Origin: an uncultured Saprospirales bacterium
Lineage (GTDB): Bacteria > Bacteroidota > Bacteroidia > Chitinophagales > Saprospiraceae
Assembly (NCBI GenBank): GCA_937926355.1
Contig: CALAZP010000071.1
Coordinates: forward strand, 1 to 64,000
Length of the DNA stretch: 64,000 bases
Direction: 5' to 3'
Shown here: positions 8,771 to 18,230 of the stretch, piece after piece
Position numbering within the stretch: position 1 is the first letter of the stretch
Layout of the letters: every line of letters begins with the position of its first letter
Program-made: the position numbers and the translations under genes
The notes under the pieces: generated by a model
What the model saw: the letters and a program-made list of their open reading frames with translations, nothing else
The model's database searches: none
Told to the model about the DNA's origin: nothing

Positions 8771-9009
8771 TGTATGTTAATCTAAATCAATCCTAAATTC
8801 AGAATTATTTAACTAATTCCGAATAAAGCTTCACCACATTGATTTTTGCAGTAAACCTTTCTAAGCTCCGTAAAATTAATATCCATATCCTAAAAAACAA
8901 AAAAAAGGATAATAAATTTTAATTATTCAAATTTATTAATCATAATAATTTGTAAATCAATGAATTGAAAGGGACAAAGTTAAAAACTAGCTTCATGGAA
9001 AATTTAAAT

Positions 9010-9017
9010 TAAATTTG
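9010..9017 (+). promoter_or_regulatory. -7 promoter box of alaS
   Basis: TAAATTTG matches TAnnTTTG exactly, 21 bases upstream of the alaS ATG, which implies a leader of roughly 15 bases. No clear -33 TTG is seen. The rest of the 268-base gap between the M23 gene and alaS is A/T rich and holds no gene I can support. Confidence 0.5.
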
Positions 9018-9038
9018 TGTTCCAAAATTTTTTAAACG

Positions 9039-11675
9039 ATGCAGACGCAATGGACTTCCCAAAAAATACGACAACAATTTCTAGATTTTTTTAAAGAAAA
9101 AAACCATAAGATTGTTAGCTCCGCCCCTATGGTCAATAAAGATGACCCTAGTTTGATGTTTACCAATGCCGGTATGAATCAATTTAAAGATTTCTTTCTG
9201 GGAACTGCAGTTCCAGACCATCCAAGAATTGCGGATACACAAAAATGTTTAAGGGTTTCAGGCAAACACAATGATTTAGAAGAGGTCGGTCGAGACAGCT
9301 ACCATCATACTATGTTTGAAATGTTGGGCAATTGGTCCATAGGGGATTACTTTAAGGAAGAGGCCATAGCGTGGGCTTGGGAATTATTGACAGAGAAATA
9401 CGGTCTGGATAAAGAAAAAATGTATGTTACTGTTTTCGCAGGCAACCAAGAAGAACATTTAGAACCAGATCAAGAAGCGGCCAACTATTGGAAAAAATGG
9501 TTGCCTGAAGATAGAATTTTATATTTCGATAAAAAGGATAATTTTTGGGAAATGGGGGATGTAGGTCCTTGTGGTCCTTGTTCAGAGATTCACTATGACC
9601 TTAGATCTGATGAAGAAATCAAAAAACTATCCGGTAGAACATTAGTCAATGCTGATCATCCGCTGGTGGTAGAATTATGGAATCTGGTTTTTATACAATT
9701 TAACCGAAAAGCCGACGGCCAATTAGAGGAATTGCCAGCCAAACATATTGATACTGGGATGGGATTTGAAAGACTTTGCATGGCGTTACAAGGTGTTACT
9801 TCTAATTATGCAACAGACATCTTTAACCCAATGATTCAATTCATTTCCAATTATTCTCAAATTAAATACACCAATAAATATGAGTCTTCTGCTCAAACTG
9901 ATATTGCCATGCGGGTAGTAGCAGATCACATCAGAGCGGTGGCGTTTGCTATTGCAGATGGACAGCTGCCTACTAATAGTGGAGCTGGTTATGTCATTAG
10001 AAGGATTTTGAGAAGAGCAGTAAGGTATTACTATTCATTTCTCGATATCAAAAAACCTTTTTTATATCAACTGGTAAAATTACTTTCTGAACAATTTGCT
10101 TTAGTATTCCGCGAATTAGAAGCACAAAAAGATCAAGTAGCTACTATTATTGAAGCCGAGGAAAAATCTTTTTTAAATACTTTGGAAACTGGCCTTAAAC
10201 GGTTTGCTGAAATTCAACCCAACAACAATTGCGTCTCTGGTAAATTAGCCTTCGAGCTGTATGACACCTTTGGTTTTCCCATGGATTTGACTCGTTTGTT
10301 GGCAGAGGAAAAAGGATGGTCTATTGACGAACAGGAATTTGAAAAAGAATTAGCAGATCAAAAAAATAGATCTAAGGCAGATGCTAAAAAAGAGGTTGGA
10401 GACTGGATAGAAATGAATCCTACCCAAAATCTTCAATTTGTTGGTTATGATTCCTTGAAAATAAAAGATGCTTTAGTAGTCAAACATAGGACGGTGATGG
10501 TTAAAGATCAACCGCAATTTCAATTGGTGTTAAATAAAACCCCCTTTTATGGAAGAAGTGGGGGTCAAACTGGAGATACCGGTACTTTGAAATTTGAGGA
10601 TCAATCAGAGGTAAAAGTATTAGATACCATAAAAGAAAATGATTTAACCGTTCATATAATTGATCGACTACCAACGACAACAAAGGGTGTAGTCAAAGCA
10701 GAGGTGGCAGGACAAAGAAGGGCTTCAATTGCTGCCAATCATACTGCAGCCCACCTAATGCACGCTGCTCTTCACCAAGTCATTGGGAACCATGCCATTC
10801 AAAAAGGTCAAGATGTAGATGAAAAAAGAATGCGATTTGATTTTGCTCATTTTCAGAAATTGACCAAAGAAGAGTTGCACCAAATAGAATCTATTGTAAA
10901 TGAAAAAATAAGGTCAAATATCGCCCTTGACGAAAAAAGAAATATGCCGATTGCTCAAGCTAAAGAAAGTGGTGCAACCATGCTTTTTGGAGAGAAATAT
11001 GGAGACACGGTTAGGGTTATAACTTTTGATGATACCTTTTCTCGCGAACTCTGCGGAGGAACACATGTATCGGCAACAGGGCAATTAGGTTTATTCAAAA
11101 TCACAAGTGAGAGTGCTGTGGCTGCTGGAATTAGAAGAATTGAAGCTATCACTGGAAAGGTTGCAGAAGATTATGTTGTTAAGGCCCTGGAAATTTATGA
11201 CGAGGCACGACAAATGCTCAAAGTAAACGATCATTTAATTGATGCCATTGGCGATTTGCAGGAGGAAAATAAGCGCTTAAAAAAAGAAATTGAAGAATTA
11301 AACTTAGAAAAAACTAAAACCATCAAGAAAGATTTATTGTCTAAATTCAAACCAATAAAAAATTACAACCTTTTGGTAGAACAAGTTGAAATTTCTGATG
11401 GGGGGCAACTAAAAAATTTAATATTTCAATTAGAAAAAGAAAAAGAAAATGCTGTAATAGTTCTAGGGTTATGCGATGCTGATAAAGCTCAGTTAATGGT
11501 TGCTATCAACAAGGATTTAACTGCTGAAATTCACGCGGGAAAAATAATAAGTCAATTAGCGAAAGAAATTAATGGAGGTGGCGGTGGACAACCATTTTTT
11601 GCCTCTGCTGGCGGAAAAAATCCTGCTGGTTTGAAAAATGCTTTGGCTAAAGCTTCAGAAATTTTAGGTAAATAA
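9039..11675 (+). CDS. alaS: Alanyl-tRNA synthetase
   Basis: Class II synthetase charging tRNA(Ala). The N-terminal catalytic core has FTNAGMNQFKD, the motif-2 segment around QKCLRVSGKHNDLEEVG, and GMGFERL (motif 3). The editing domain has the zinc-binding HTAAHLMH (about 569-576) and CGGTHV. The C-terminal DHHA1/C-Ala region ends with GGGGGQPFFASAGG. Length 878 is normal and the gene is complete. It heads a plus-strand run of genes continuing to 16.9 kb; the next start is 6 bases after its stop. Confidence 0.97.
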   Translation: MQTQWTSQKIRQQFLDFFKEKNHKIVSSAPMVNKDDPSLMFTNAGMNQFKDFFLGTAVPDHPRIADTQKCLRVSGKHNDLEEVGRDSYHHTMFEMLGNWSIGDYFKEEAIAWAWELLTEKYGLDKEKMYVTVFAGNQEEHLEPDQEAANYWKKWLPEDRILYFDKKDNFWEMGDVGPCGPCSEIHYDLRSDEEIKKLSGRTLVNADHPLVVELWNLVFIQFNRKADGQLEELPAKHIDTGMGFERLCMALQGVTSNYATDIFNPMIQFISNYSQIKYTNKYESSAQTDIAMRVVADHIRAVAFAIADGQLPTNSGAGYVIRRILRRAVRYYYSFLDIKKPFLYQLVKLLSEQFALVFRELEAQKDQVATIIEAEEKSFLNTLETGLKRFAEIQPNNNCVSGKLAFELYDTFGFPMDLTRLLAEEKGWSIDEQEFEKELADQKNRSKADAKKEVGDWIEMNPTQNLQFVGYDSLKIKDALVVKHRTVMVKDQPQFQLVLNKTPFYGRSGGQTGDTGTLKFEDQSEVKVLDTIKENDLTVHIIDRLPTTTKGVVKAEVAGQRRASIAANHTAAHLMHAALHQVIGNHAIQKGQDVDEKRMRFDFAHFQKLTKEELHQIESIVNEKIRSNIALDEKRNMPIAQAKESGATMLFGEKYGDTVRVITFDDTFSRELCGGTHVSATGQLGLFKITSESAVAAGIRRIEAITGKVAEDYVVKALEIYDEARQMLKVNDHLIDAIGDLQEENKRLKKEIEELNLEKTKTIKKDLLSKFKPIKNYNLLVEQVEISDGGQLKNLIFQLEKEKENAVIVLGLCDADKAQLMVAINKDLTAEIHAGKIISQLAKEINGGGGGQPFFASAGGKNPAGLKNALAKASEILGK

Positions 11676-11681
11676 AAAGTT

Positions 11682-12647
11682 ATGAATGCACTTCCTCCAA
11701 AAATGAAGGCGGTGGTGTACCACCAATTTGGTGACCCCAAAGTACTTCGTTTAGAGGAACTGCCGATACCAAAGATAAAACAAGGGGAAGTTTTGATTCA
11801 AACCAAAGCAGTAGCACTAAACCCTGTAGACTGTTCTTTGAGAAAGGGGAAATTAAAAATGGTAAATATTCCAGGTAAGCGGGGTAGAATTCCAGGAAGT
11901 GATTTTGCCGGGATTATTGTAAAAGCTGGAAATAAAGTAAAAAAATTTAAACCTGGTCAATCTGTTTACGGGTTTTTACCGCCCTTAAAGGGCGGTGCTA
12001 GTGCCGAATATTTGGTAGCCAAGGAATCTCAAATTTCTTTGATGCCTGAGCGCTTAACGTTCGAAGAAGCAGCAGCTCTCCCCCTTGCAGGTTTGACTGC
12101 ATTACAAGCATTAAGAAATTTAGCCAGGTTAAAAGTTGGTGAAGTAGTGTTCATCCACGGCGCCTCGGGTGGTGTCGGGACTTTGGCTATTCAAATTGCT
12201 CGAAATTTAGGAGCTGAAATTTATGCCACTAGCAGCAGGAATAAACACGATATGATAAGAAAATTGGGATCAGACCAGGTTATGGTGCATTCCAAATCAA
12301 CCATTGTGGAATTAAAAGAGTGTTTTGATGTTTTTTTTGATGTATATGGTAATATGCCTTATCAAAAAATCAAGCATCTTTTATTCCCGAGAGGTCGACA
12401 TATTACCACACTTCCCTCTTTTCAAAACTTTTTAATGGCTTTTCTGTGTAAATTATTTTCATTTAAAGGTTCTGATGTAGTGATTGTTAAATCAACGGGT
12501 AAAGATTTGGATACTTTGTCTGAATGGGTCAATAATGGCTCTATTGATCCAGTCATTGATAGAAGTATGCCATTACATGAAATTTCGAAAGCACATGATT
12601 ATATAGAAACTAAAAAGGCAAGTGGTAAAATTATTCTTACTATGTAA
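11682..12647 (+). CDS. Zinc-independent medium-chain dehydrogenase/reductase (quinone reductase-like)
   Basis: MDR-superfamily NAD(P)H-dependent oxidoreductase of 321 residues. The N-terminal GroES-like domain has MKAVVYHQFGDPKVLRLEE, ALNPVDCSLRKG and PGSDFAGIIVKAG. The Rossmann domain has GASGGVGTLAIQIARNLGA (about 156-174). Structural zinc cysteines are absent, as in quinone or enoyl reductases of this family. The substrate cannot be predicted. It is 6 bases downstream of alaS and 11 bases upstream of a small membrane protein, so probably cotranscribed. Confidence 0.85.
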   Translation: MNALPPKMKAVVYHQFGDPKVLRLEELPIPKIKQGEVLIQTKAVALNPVDCSLRKGKLKMVNIPGKRGRIPGSDFAGIIVKAGNKVKKFKPGQSVYGFLPPLKGGASAEYLVAKESQISLMPERLTFEEAAALPLAGLTALQALRNLARLKVGEVVFIHGASGGVGTLAIQIARNLGAEIYATSSRNKHDMIRKLGSDQVMVHSKSTIVELKECFDVFFDVYGNMPYQKIKHLLFPRGRHITTLPSFQNFLMAFLCKLFSFKGSDVVIVKSTGKDLDTLSEWVNNGSIDPVIDRSMPLHEISKAHDYIETKKASGKIILTM

Positions 12648-12658
12648 ATCCCCTTGAA

Positions 12659-12958
12659 ATGTTTGAACTTTTAATCTTCATTATTATCGGTCTTTTTGTA
12701 GGAATGCTTTTTCTCAATATCTATTTTCGGATAAAAGTCTTAAAAGCTTACAAGGTTTTAGTTCAAAACCAAGTGGAATTCAAGGCTATGCACCTATTTA
12801 ATTCCAAAAAAATGAAGGAAGAAGTGATTCCCCATTATCCTCAATTGGAAACTGAAATCCTGACTTTTTCAAGTCATATTCAATATTCAATAAAAATGGC
12901 CACCGTACTAATTATACTCATTACCTTGTTTGGGGCGGTCCTAATGTACTATAGATAA
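12659..12958 (+). CDS. Small two-pass membrane protein, unknown
   Basis: A 99-residue protein with one hydrophobic helix at each end (about 3-24 and 77-97) and a charged middle loop (about 25-75) containing several Lys and Glu. No motif is recognised. It is packed between the MDR oxidoreductase and the Gfo/Idh dehydrogenase in one orientation, and the hydrophobic ends plus codon use argue that it is real. Confidence 0.7.
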   Translation: MFELLIFIIIGLFVGMLFLNIYFRIKVLKAYKVLVQNQVEFKAMHLFNSKKMKEEVIPHYPQLETEILTFSSHIQYSIKMATVLIILITLFGAVLMYYR

Positions 12959-12986
12959 ATATTAAGTTTTTTTAAACTAATGAATT

Positions 12987-13973
12987 ATGCTTAAAATTGG
13001 AGTTTTCGGGGCAGGCCATCTAGGAAAAATTCATATTAACTGTATTCAACTGGCTAAAAAACACTATGAATTCATTGGTTTTTTTGATCCAGACCCAAAA
13101 ACTAGAAATCAAGTAGCTAATCAATTGAATGTAAAAGCTTTCGATTCTGCTGAATTATTGCTTAACGAAATTGATGTGGCCGATATAGTCAGCCCTACTC
13201 CTACCCATTTTGAATTGGCCCAAAAAGCTCTTCTTAATGGGGTAAATGTTTTTGTAGAAAAACCTATCACCCATACCTTAGAAGAAGCTGAAACACTTGT
13301 AGCATTAAGTGAAAAATTAAATATACCTATTCAAGTAGGGCATGTGGAAAGATTCAATCCAGCACTTTTAGCAGTGGGTCATACCCCTCTAAAACCGCTA
13401 TTCATTGAAGGACATCGCCTAGCAGTTTTCAATCCTAGAGGGACTGATGTTTCAGTAGTTTTAGACTTGATGATTCACGACTTGGATATCATCCTTAGTT
13501 TAATTCAGGAAGAAATTGCAGAAATTCATGCTAATGGAGTAGCCGTGGTCAGTAATACTCCAGACATTGCAAATGCTCGAATAACTTTTTCAAATGGGAG
13601 TATCGTCAATTTAACAGCTAGCAGAATTTCCATGAAACAAATGCGAAAAATGAGATTGTTTCAAAAAGATGCCTATATAGGTTTAGATTTTTTAGATAAG
13701 ACCGCGCAAGTAATCAGACTGCAAGAAGGTGACCATCTTACCGATGATGAATTAAAAGAAGAAATGCTTATAGAAACCCTGCAAGGAAAAAAAATCATAA
13801 AAATCGAAGAACCACCCATTCCTGAAAATAACGCCATTCAGATGGAACTTGAATCATTTGCTGAAAGTATTGTTTCCAAGAATCCCCCAAAAGTATCGGT
13901 CAGAGATGGTTACAAAGCTTTGCAATTAGCCTACCTTATTATAGATAAAATAAATAATCAAGCGGATTTTTAA
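12987..13973 (+). CDS. Gfo/Idh/MocA family oxidoreductase
   Basis: NAD(P)-dependent sugar or cyclitol dehydrogenase-type enzyme of 328 residues. The N-terminal dinucleotide fold has GVFGAGHLGKIH (5-16); the family's EKP motif is in VFVEKPITHTLEEA; the substrate domain contains HVERFNPA and DLMIHDLDII (with the conserved H...D). It lies close to a lipoprotein and a polyprenyl-phosphate sugar transferase, so a role in making a nucleotide sugar for a surface polymer is plausible, but the substrate is not readable from sequence. Confidence 0.88.
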   Translation: MLKIGVFGAGHLGKIHINCIQLAKKHYEFIGFFDPDPKTRNQVANQLNVKAFDSAELLLNEIDVADIVSPTPTHFELAQKALLNGVNVFVEKPITHTLEEAETLVALSEKLNIPIQVGHVERFNPALLAVGHTPLKPLFIEGHRLAVFNPRGTDVSVVLDLMIHDLDIILSLIQEEIAEIHANGVAVVSNTPDIANARITFSNGSIVNLTASRISMKQMRKMRLFQKDAYIGLDFLDKTAQVIRLQEGDHLTDDELKEEMLIETLQGKKIIKIEEPPIPENNAIQMELESFAESIVSKNPPKVSVRDGYKALQLAYLIIDKINNQADF

Positions 13974-13981
13974 TTTGATTT

Positions 13982-14845
13982 ATGCGGTTTAAGGTCTTTA
14001 ATTTCTGGTTGATTTTATTTTTTACTGCTAGTTGCAGTAAGGTTCAAAATAATGGACCCTTACCCATCTTTATTGAAATTGAAGAATTTCGTTTAAATCC
14101 CATTGCCCAAGTTGACGATTCAAAAATAAAAGGAGCTTGGTGTTTTATAGAAGACGAATTTGTTGGTTATTATCCCCTTCCTAATGTACTTCCCATCTTT
14201 TCCCAGCAGCCGGTAAACATCAGTTTACTTCCCGGAATATATGCCAATGGAATTGCTGCAACACCTGAAGATTATCCTTTCTACCATGCCTATGAATTCG
14301 AAGTTGACCCCCTGTCCAATACTCCTTCAACCATCATCCCTGAGACCAAATACAAGGACAATACTAAATTTTCTCTGATAGAAGATTTTGAAAACGGTCA
14401 AACTTACTTTACAAAATCTCTTAATGAATCTGCTATTGATCATTTCATGATTCAACAAGGGGTTGTTTTTGAAGGAGAATACGCAGGTAAAATTGAATTG
14501 GATCAAGAAAATAATAACTCAATAGAAATTGCAACCTCAAAAAGATGGAGCAGCACTTCTTTGGGAAAAAATGACGTCTATTTAGAAGTCCAATATCAAA
14601 CAGAAGTGCCCATAGTTTTCGGATTAGTTGGCTTTACAAGTCTTGAGGAAGTAAATGGATTTCCACTATACCAGTTTGGCGTAAACCCCTCAGAAAATTG
14701 GAATAAAATATATATTAAATTGGATGAATTATTATTAGATTCGAGCATCCAAGCTTATAGTATATGTTTTTCAGCCAATCTGGAAGGGTATGGGTTGTCC
14801 AGGGCAAATATTTATTTGGATAACATCAAACTAATCCATTTCTGA
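13982..14845 (+). CDS. Lipoprotein, unknown
   Basis: A 287-residue protein with a lipoprotein signal: a short hydrophobic start and lipobox TASC with Cys at about 19. The mature part is rich in beta-type segments with no family motif that I recognise; a C-terminal stretch (about 130-287) looks like a carbohydrate-binding or jelly-roll-like fold, ending in ANIYLDNIKL, but this is only an impression. It starts 8 bases after the Gfo/Idh gene and ends 1 base before the sugar transferase, so it is in that operon and is probably envelope related. Confidence 0.7.
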   Translation: MRFKVFNFWLILFFTASCSKVQNNGPLPIFIEIEEFRLNPIAQVDDSKIKGAWCFIEDEFVGYYPLPNVLPIFSQQPVNISLLPGIYANGIAATPEDYPFYHAYEFEVDPLSNTPSTIIPETKYKDNTKFSLIEDFENGQTYFTKSLNESAIDHFMIQQGVVFEGEYAGKIELDQENNNSIEIATSKRWSSTSLGKNDVYLEVQYQTEVPIVFGLVGFTSLEEVNGFPLYQFGVNPSENWNKIYIKLDELLLDSSIQAYSICFSANLEGYGLSRANIYLDNIKLIHF

Positions 14846-14846
14846 G

Positions 14847-16235
14847 ATGAAGATGAGGCAGAAAAGACGGTTTCATACGCTCCTATACAAAATTTTAGAT
14901 CTTCTAACCGGAGGGGGAGCTTGGGTCCTTTTCAATCTAATTTTTGGATTTATATCCCTCCAATCCATTGATTTTTTTTACCGTCTTCTTTTTGTCGGTG
15001 CATTTTGGTGGTTGTTGTACTCTATTTTTGATAATTACTTTGACATCTATCGACTATCCAGGATGTCCGTATTGGGCAATACCATATTGTTGAATTTTTT
15101 TGGTTGTATTGGGTTAATTCTTTTGATTGGCCCCAAAAGTCCAATTCTAGATATTAGCGCATTTATTAGCTTTTTTACCCTTCAATTCACGTTAACCATT
15201 ACGGTTAGGATGATTGTGTTAACCTTGGCAGGTGAAAAACTAAAGAAAGGAAAAATAACCTACAATACCTTATTAATAGGTGCTGATGATATTGCATGGG
15301 ACTTATTAGGAGAGATTCAGGACCAAAAAAAAGGACAAGCCAACAGGTTTGTTGGATATGTTCTAACTAATGGAAAAGAGAATTCGAACCTAATTGCTAG
15401 GTTGCGAAATCTCGGCTCAAAAGATCAGTTGAGGGATATTATCACAGGAAATCAAATTGAAGAAGTAATTATCGCAATTGAAGCTGAAGATTATAAATAT
15501 CTCAATGATATTTTACCTATTTTATTTGAATTTGGGAATGAATTATTGGTAAAAATAATACCAGACATGTATGATATTCTCCTGGGATCGGTTAAAATCA
15601 ACCATATTTATGGTGCTGTCCTTATTGAAATTAAGCAGGACATCATGCAAAAATGGCAAAAGCTGATTAAAAGGCTTTTAGACGTTATAGTGGCTATAGT
15701 TTCTTTAATTTTATTATTACCCCTATTCATTTACATCGCCATCAGGGTAAAAATATCTTCAAAAGGACCTATTCTTTTTAAGCAAGAAAGAATTGGCCTG
15801 CATGGGAAACCTTTTAATATCTTAAAATTTAGATCTATGTATCTCCATGCAGAAAAAGGGTATCCTCAGTTATCCTATACTGGAGATGAAAGATGTACTC
15901 CTTGGGGAAGTTTTATGCGTAAATGGAGATTAGATGAACTTCCTCAATTTTGGAATGTCATTAAGGGAGAGATGTCATTGGTGGGTCCAAGACCAGAACG
16001 ACAATTTTATATAGACCAAATTGTCAAACTAGCCCCGCACTATAGGCATTTATTAAATGTTAGGCCGGGAATCACCTCTTGGGGCCAGGTTAAATATGGC
16101 TATGCTTCTAATGTTCAACAAATGATTCAAAGATTAAAATTTGATATTTTATACATAGAAAATCGATCACTAGCACTGGATTTTAAAATTTTATTTTATA
16201 CCATTCTTGTTATTTTACAAGGTAAAGGGAAATAA
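14847..16235 (+). CDS. Exopolysaccharide polyprenyl-phosphate sugar transferase (WcaJ/PglC type)
   Basis: Initiates a repeat-unit glycan by moving sugar-1-phosphate from a nucleotide sugar to undecaprenyl phosphate at the inner membrane. Four or more N-terminal transmembrane helices (about 12-135) are followed by a CoA-binding-like Rossmann domain (about 140-255). A C-terminal bacterial sugar transferase domain (about 273-462) has one more membrane helix, FKQERIG, KFRSM, KWRLDELPQFWNV, SLVGPRPE and RPGITSWGQV. These motifs are complete. Glycosyltransferases and flippase for the polymer are not in the window, so this is a detached priming enzyme. Confidence 0.92.
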   Translation: MKMRQKRRFHTLLYKILDLLTGGGAWVLFNLIFGFISLQSIDFFYRLLFVGAFWWLLYSIFDNYFDIYRLSRMSVLGNTILLNFFGCIGLILLIGPKSPILDISAFISFFTLQFTLTITVRMIVLTLAGEKLKKGKITYNTLLIGADDIAWDLLGEIQDQKKGQANRFVGYVLTNGKENSNLIARLRNLGSKDQLRDIITGNQIEEVIIAIEAEDYKYLNDILPILFEFGNELLVKIIPDMYDILLGSVKINHIYGAVLIEIKQDIMQKWQKLIKRLLDVIVAIVSLILLLPLFIYIAIRVKISSKGPILFKQERIGLHGKPFNILKFRSMYLHAEKGYPQLSYTGDERCTPWGSFMRKWRLDELPQFWNVIKGEMSLVGPRPERQFYIDQIVKLAPHYRHLLNVRPGITSWGQVKYGYASNVQQMIQRLKFDILYIENRSLALDFKILFYTILVILQGKGK

Positions 16236-16254
16236 TTAATCTATAGCTACTACC

Positions 16255-16920
16255 ATGAAAAAAGGCTTTGTGGTCCTTTTGGTTCTTTTTTTAGCTAATA
16301 CAGTAACCTACGGACAAAAAAATACTGCTTTAGCCAAAATTTATCCAGATGAATACCAGAATAATTTGACTCATTCTGGAGAAATTTATGATTTCGATAA
16401 ATTAACCTCGGCACATCCTAATCTGCCATTGGGAACCCTCCTAAGAATAATTAATCTAGAAAATAATAAAAGGGTCTTAGTTAGAATAAATGACCGAATT
16501 TCACAGTTTCTTCCTTGGCAGTTCCTTCTTTCAAAATCAGCGGGAGAAAATCTAAATATTACTCAAACTACTCCTTTCGATATCCAATATGAAGTCCTTA
16601 AAATAGGGACTACGCAACCTTTAATGACTGCTAAAGGAATAGACCAAGAATACCTAAACATCCAAAAATATCGAGCCAAAATCAAAGGAAAATTTGGGAT
16701 TCAATTAGGTAGTTTTTCCAACCAAAAGGAAGCTATTGATTTTATTTTTGACCTCGAAGTAAAGGGATTCACTCAAATCTACCTGAATGAAAACCATTTA
16801 GATTCTAATGAATATAAGGTTTTGATAGGCCCATTTGAGCAAATTGAAAGCGCTCGACAAACCAACACTAGATTAAAATCTATTTATAATTTAGATGGCT
16901 TTGTCATTCACCTTAATTAA
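16255..16920 (+). CDS. RlpA-like double-psi barrel plus SPOR domain protein
   Basis: A secreted protein with a signal peptide ending near residue 20 (VTYGQ). An RlpA-type double-psi beta-barrel (about 36-115) follows, with PLGTLLRIINL and VRINDRI, as in septal lytic transglycosylases. A C-terminal SPOR domain (about 142-219) has FGIQLGSFSN and YKVLIGPF and would bind denuded septal peptidoglycan. Probably periplasmic or outer-membrane associated at division sites. The sequence lacks the usual catalytic Asp in an obvious place, so enzymatic activity is uncertain. The stop overlaps the metK stop in the palindrome TTAATTAA. Confidence 0.8.
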   Translation: MKKGFVVLLVLFLANTVTYGQKNTALAKIYPDEYQNNLTHSGEIYDFDKLTSAHPNLPLGTLLRIINLENNKRVLVRINDRISQFLPWQFLLSKSAGENLNITQTTPFDIQYEVLKIGTTQPLMTAKGIDQEYLNIQKYRAKIKGKFGIQLGSFSNQKEAIDFIFDLEVKGFTQIYLNENHLDSNEYKVLIGPFEQIESARQTNTRLKSIYNLDGFVIHLN

Positions 16921-18175
16921 GACCAAACTCTTTTCTTATATCCCCTACCCTATTTAATTCCTCCCAAGTAAACAGTTCGAGATCCATCACCTTTTCCTCT
17001 CCAGAGCCATTCACGAACTTCACATTTTTCATTACCACGTGTTCTCTACCCATATGACCATAGGAAGCAGTCATACTATATATTGGATTTCGAAGCTTTA
17101 GTCTTTCTTCGATGTAATAAGGACGTAAATCAAAAAGTTTTTCTACGACTTTTGCAATTTCTTCATCAGAAAACTTTATTTTATTGGTTCCATAAGTATT
17201 CACATAAATATTAGTAGGATTTGGATGGCCAATAGCATAAGAAACTTGTACCAAAACTTCATCACATACACCTGCAGCTACTAAATTTTTGGCGATGTGT
17301 CTTGTAGCATAAGCTGCAGAACGATCTACTTTGGAAGGGTCTTTGCCTGAGAAAGCACCTCCTCCATGAGCTCCCTTTCCTCCATAAGTATCCACAATAA
17401 TTTTTCTTCCTGTTAACCCACTGTCTCCATGTGGTCCTCCAATGACAAATTTTCCCGTAGGGTTAACAAAAAATTTGATGTTGTCGTCAAAAAGGTGATT
17501 AAGCTCCTGATCTATTTTTTGCTGTACTCTGGGTATTAATATAGTTTTGATATCGCTCAATATTTTGGACTGCATCACTTCATCGTTACTATCAAATGGA
17601 TCGTGCTGTGTAGATACTACTATAGTATCTATTCTTTTGGGTTTGTTATCAGCGCCATATTCAACAGTGACCTGCGATTTAGCATCTGGACGCAAATAGG
17701 TCATCACCTTCCCTTCTTTTCTAATAACTGCTAATTCTTTAAGCAATTCATGAGACAAATACAATGGAAGTGGCATATAAGCGGAGGTCTCATTAGTAGC
17801 GTAACCAAACATCATCCCCTGGTCGCCGGCGCCTTGATCTTCCTTATTAGCCCTATCTACTCCTCTATTGATGTCTCCAGATTGCTCGTGAATTGCAGAT
17901 AAAATACCACAAGAACGAGCTTCAAACATATACTCAGACTTATTATAGCCTATTCTTTCGATGACATTTCTCACGATTTCAGGTATATCCAAATAAGTTG
18001 AGGATTTAACCTCCCCGGCCAAAACAACTTGCCCTGTGGTGACTAGCGTCTCACAAGCTACCTTTGATTCTCTGTCAAAAGCTAAAAAATGATCTAGAAT
18101 AGCATCTGATATTTGATCTGCAATTTTATCTGGATGGCCTTCTGACACCGATTCAGAAGTGAAATAGTAGGACAT
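16913..18175 (-). CDS. metK: S-adenosylmethionine synthetase
   Basis: Makes SAM from methionine and ATP. GHPDKIADQISDAILD binds ATP and metal, and GGAFSGKDPSKVDRSAAY and HPNPTNIYV are family signatures. All three repeated domains are present, and length 420 is typical for Bacteroidota. It is the last gene of a minus-strand run from ridA; 55 bases separate it from the FAH-family gene. No SAM riboswitch is visible in that gap. Tail-to-tail overlap with the RlpA-SPOR gene leaves no room for a separate terminator. Confidence 0.97.
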   Translation of the reverse strand: MSYYFTSESVSEGHPDKIADQISDAILDHFLAFDRESKVACETLVTTGQVVLAGEVKSSTYLDIPEIVRNVIERIGYNKSEYMFEARSCGILSAIHEQSGDINRGVDRANKEDQGAGDQGMMFGYATNETSAYMPLPLYLSHELLKELAVIRKEGKVMTYLRPDAKSQVTVEYGADNKPKRIDTIVVSTQHDPFDSNDEVMQSKILSDIKTILIPRVQQKIDQELNHLFDDNIKFFVNPTGKFVIGGPHGDSGLTGRKIIVDTYGGKGAHGGGAFSGKDPSKVDRSAAYATRHIAKNLVAAGVCDEVLVQVSYAIGHPNPTNIYVNTYGTNKIKFSDEEIAKVVEKLFDLRPYYIEERLKLRNPIYSMTASYGHMGREHVVMKNVKFVNGSGEEKVMDLELFTWEELNRVGDIRKEFGLN

Positions 18176-18230
18176 ATTCTTTTAATTTAAAATTACAAAA
18201 TGTTTGGACAATGAAAACAATAATTTAACG

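Noticed and set aside
18176..18230. SAM riboswitch before metK
   Set aside because: The 55-base gap is A/T rich and too short, with no paired helices matching known SAM aptamers.
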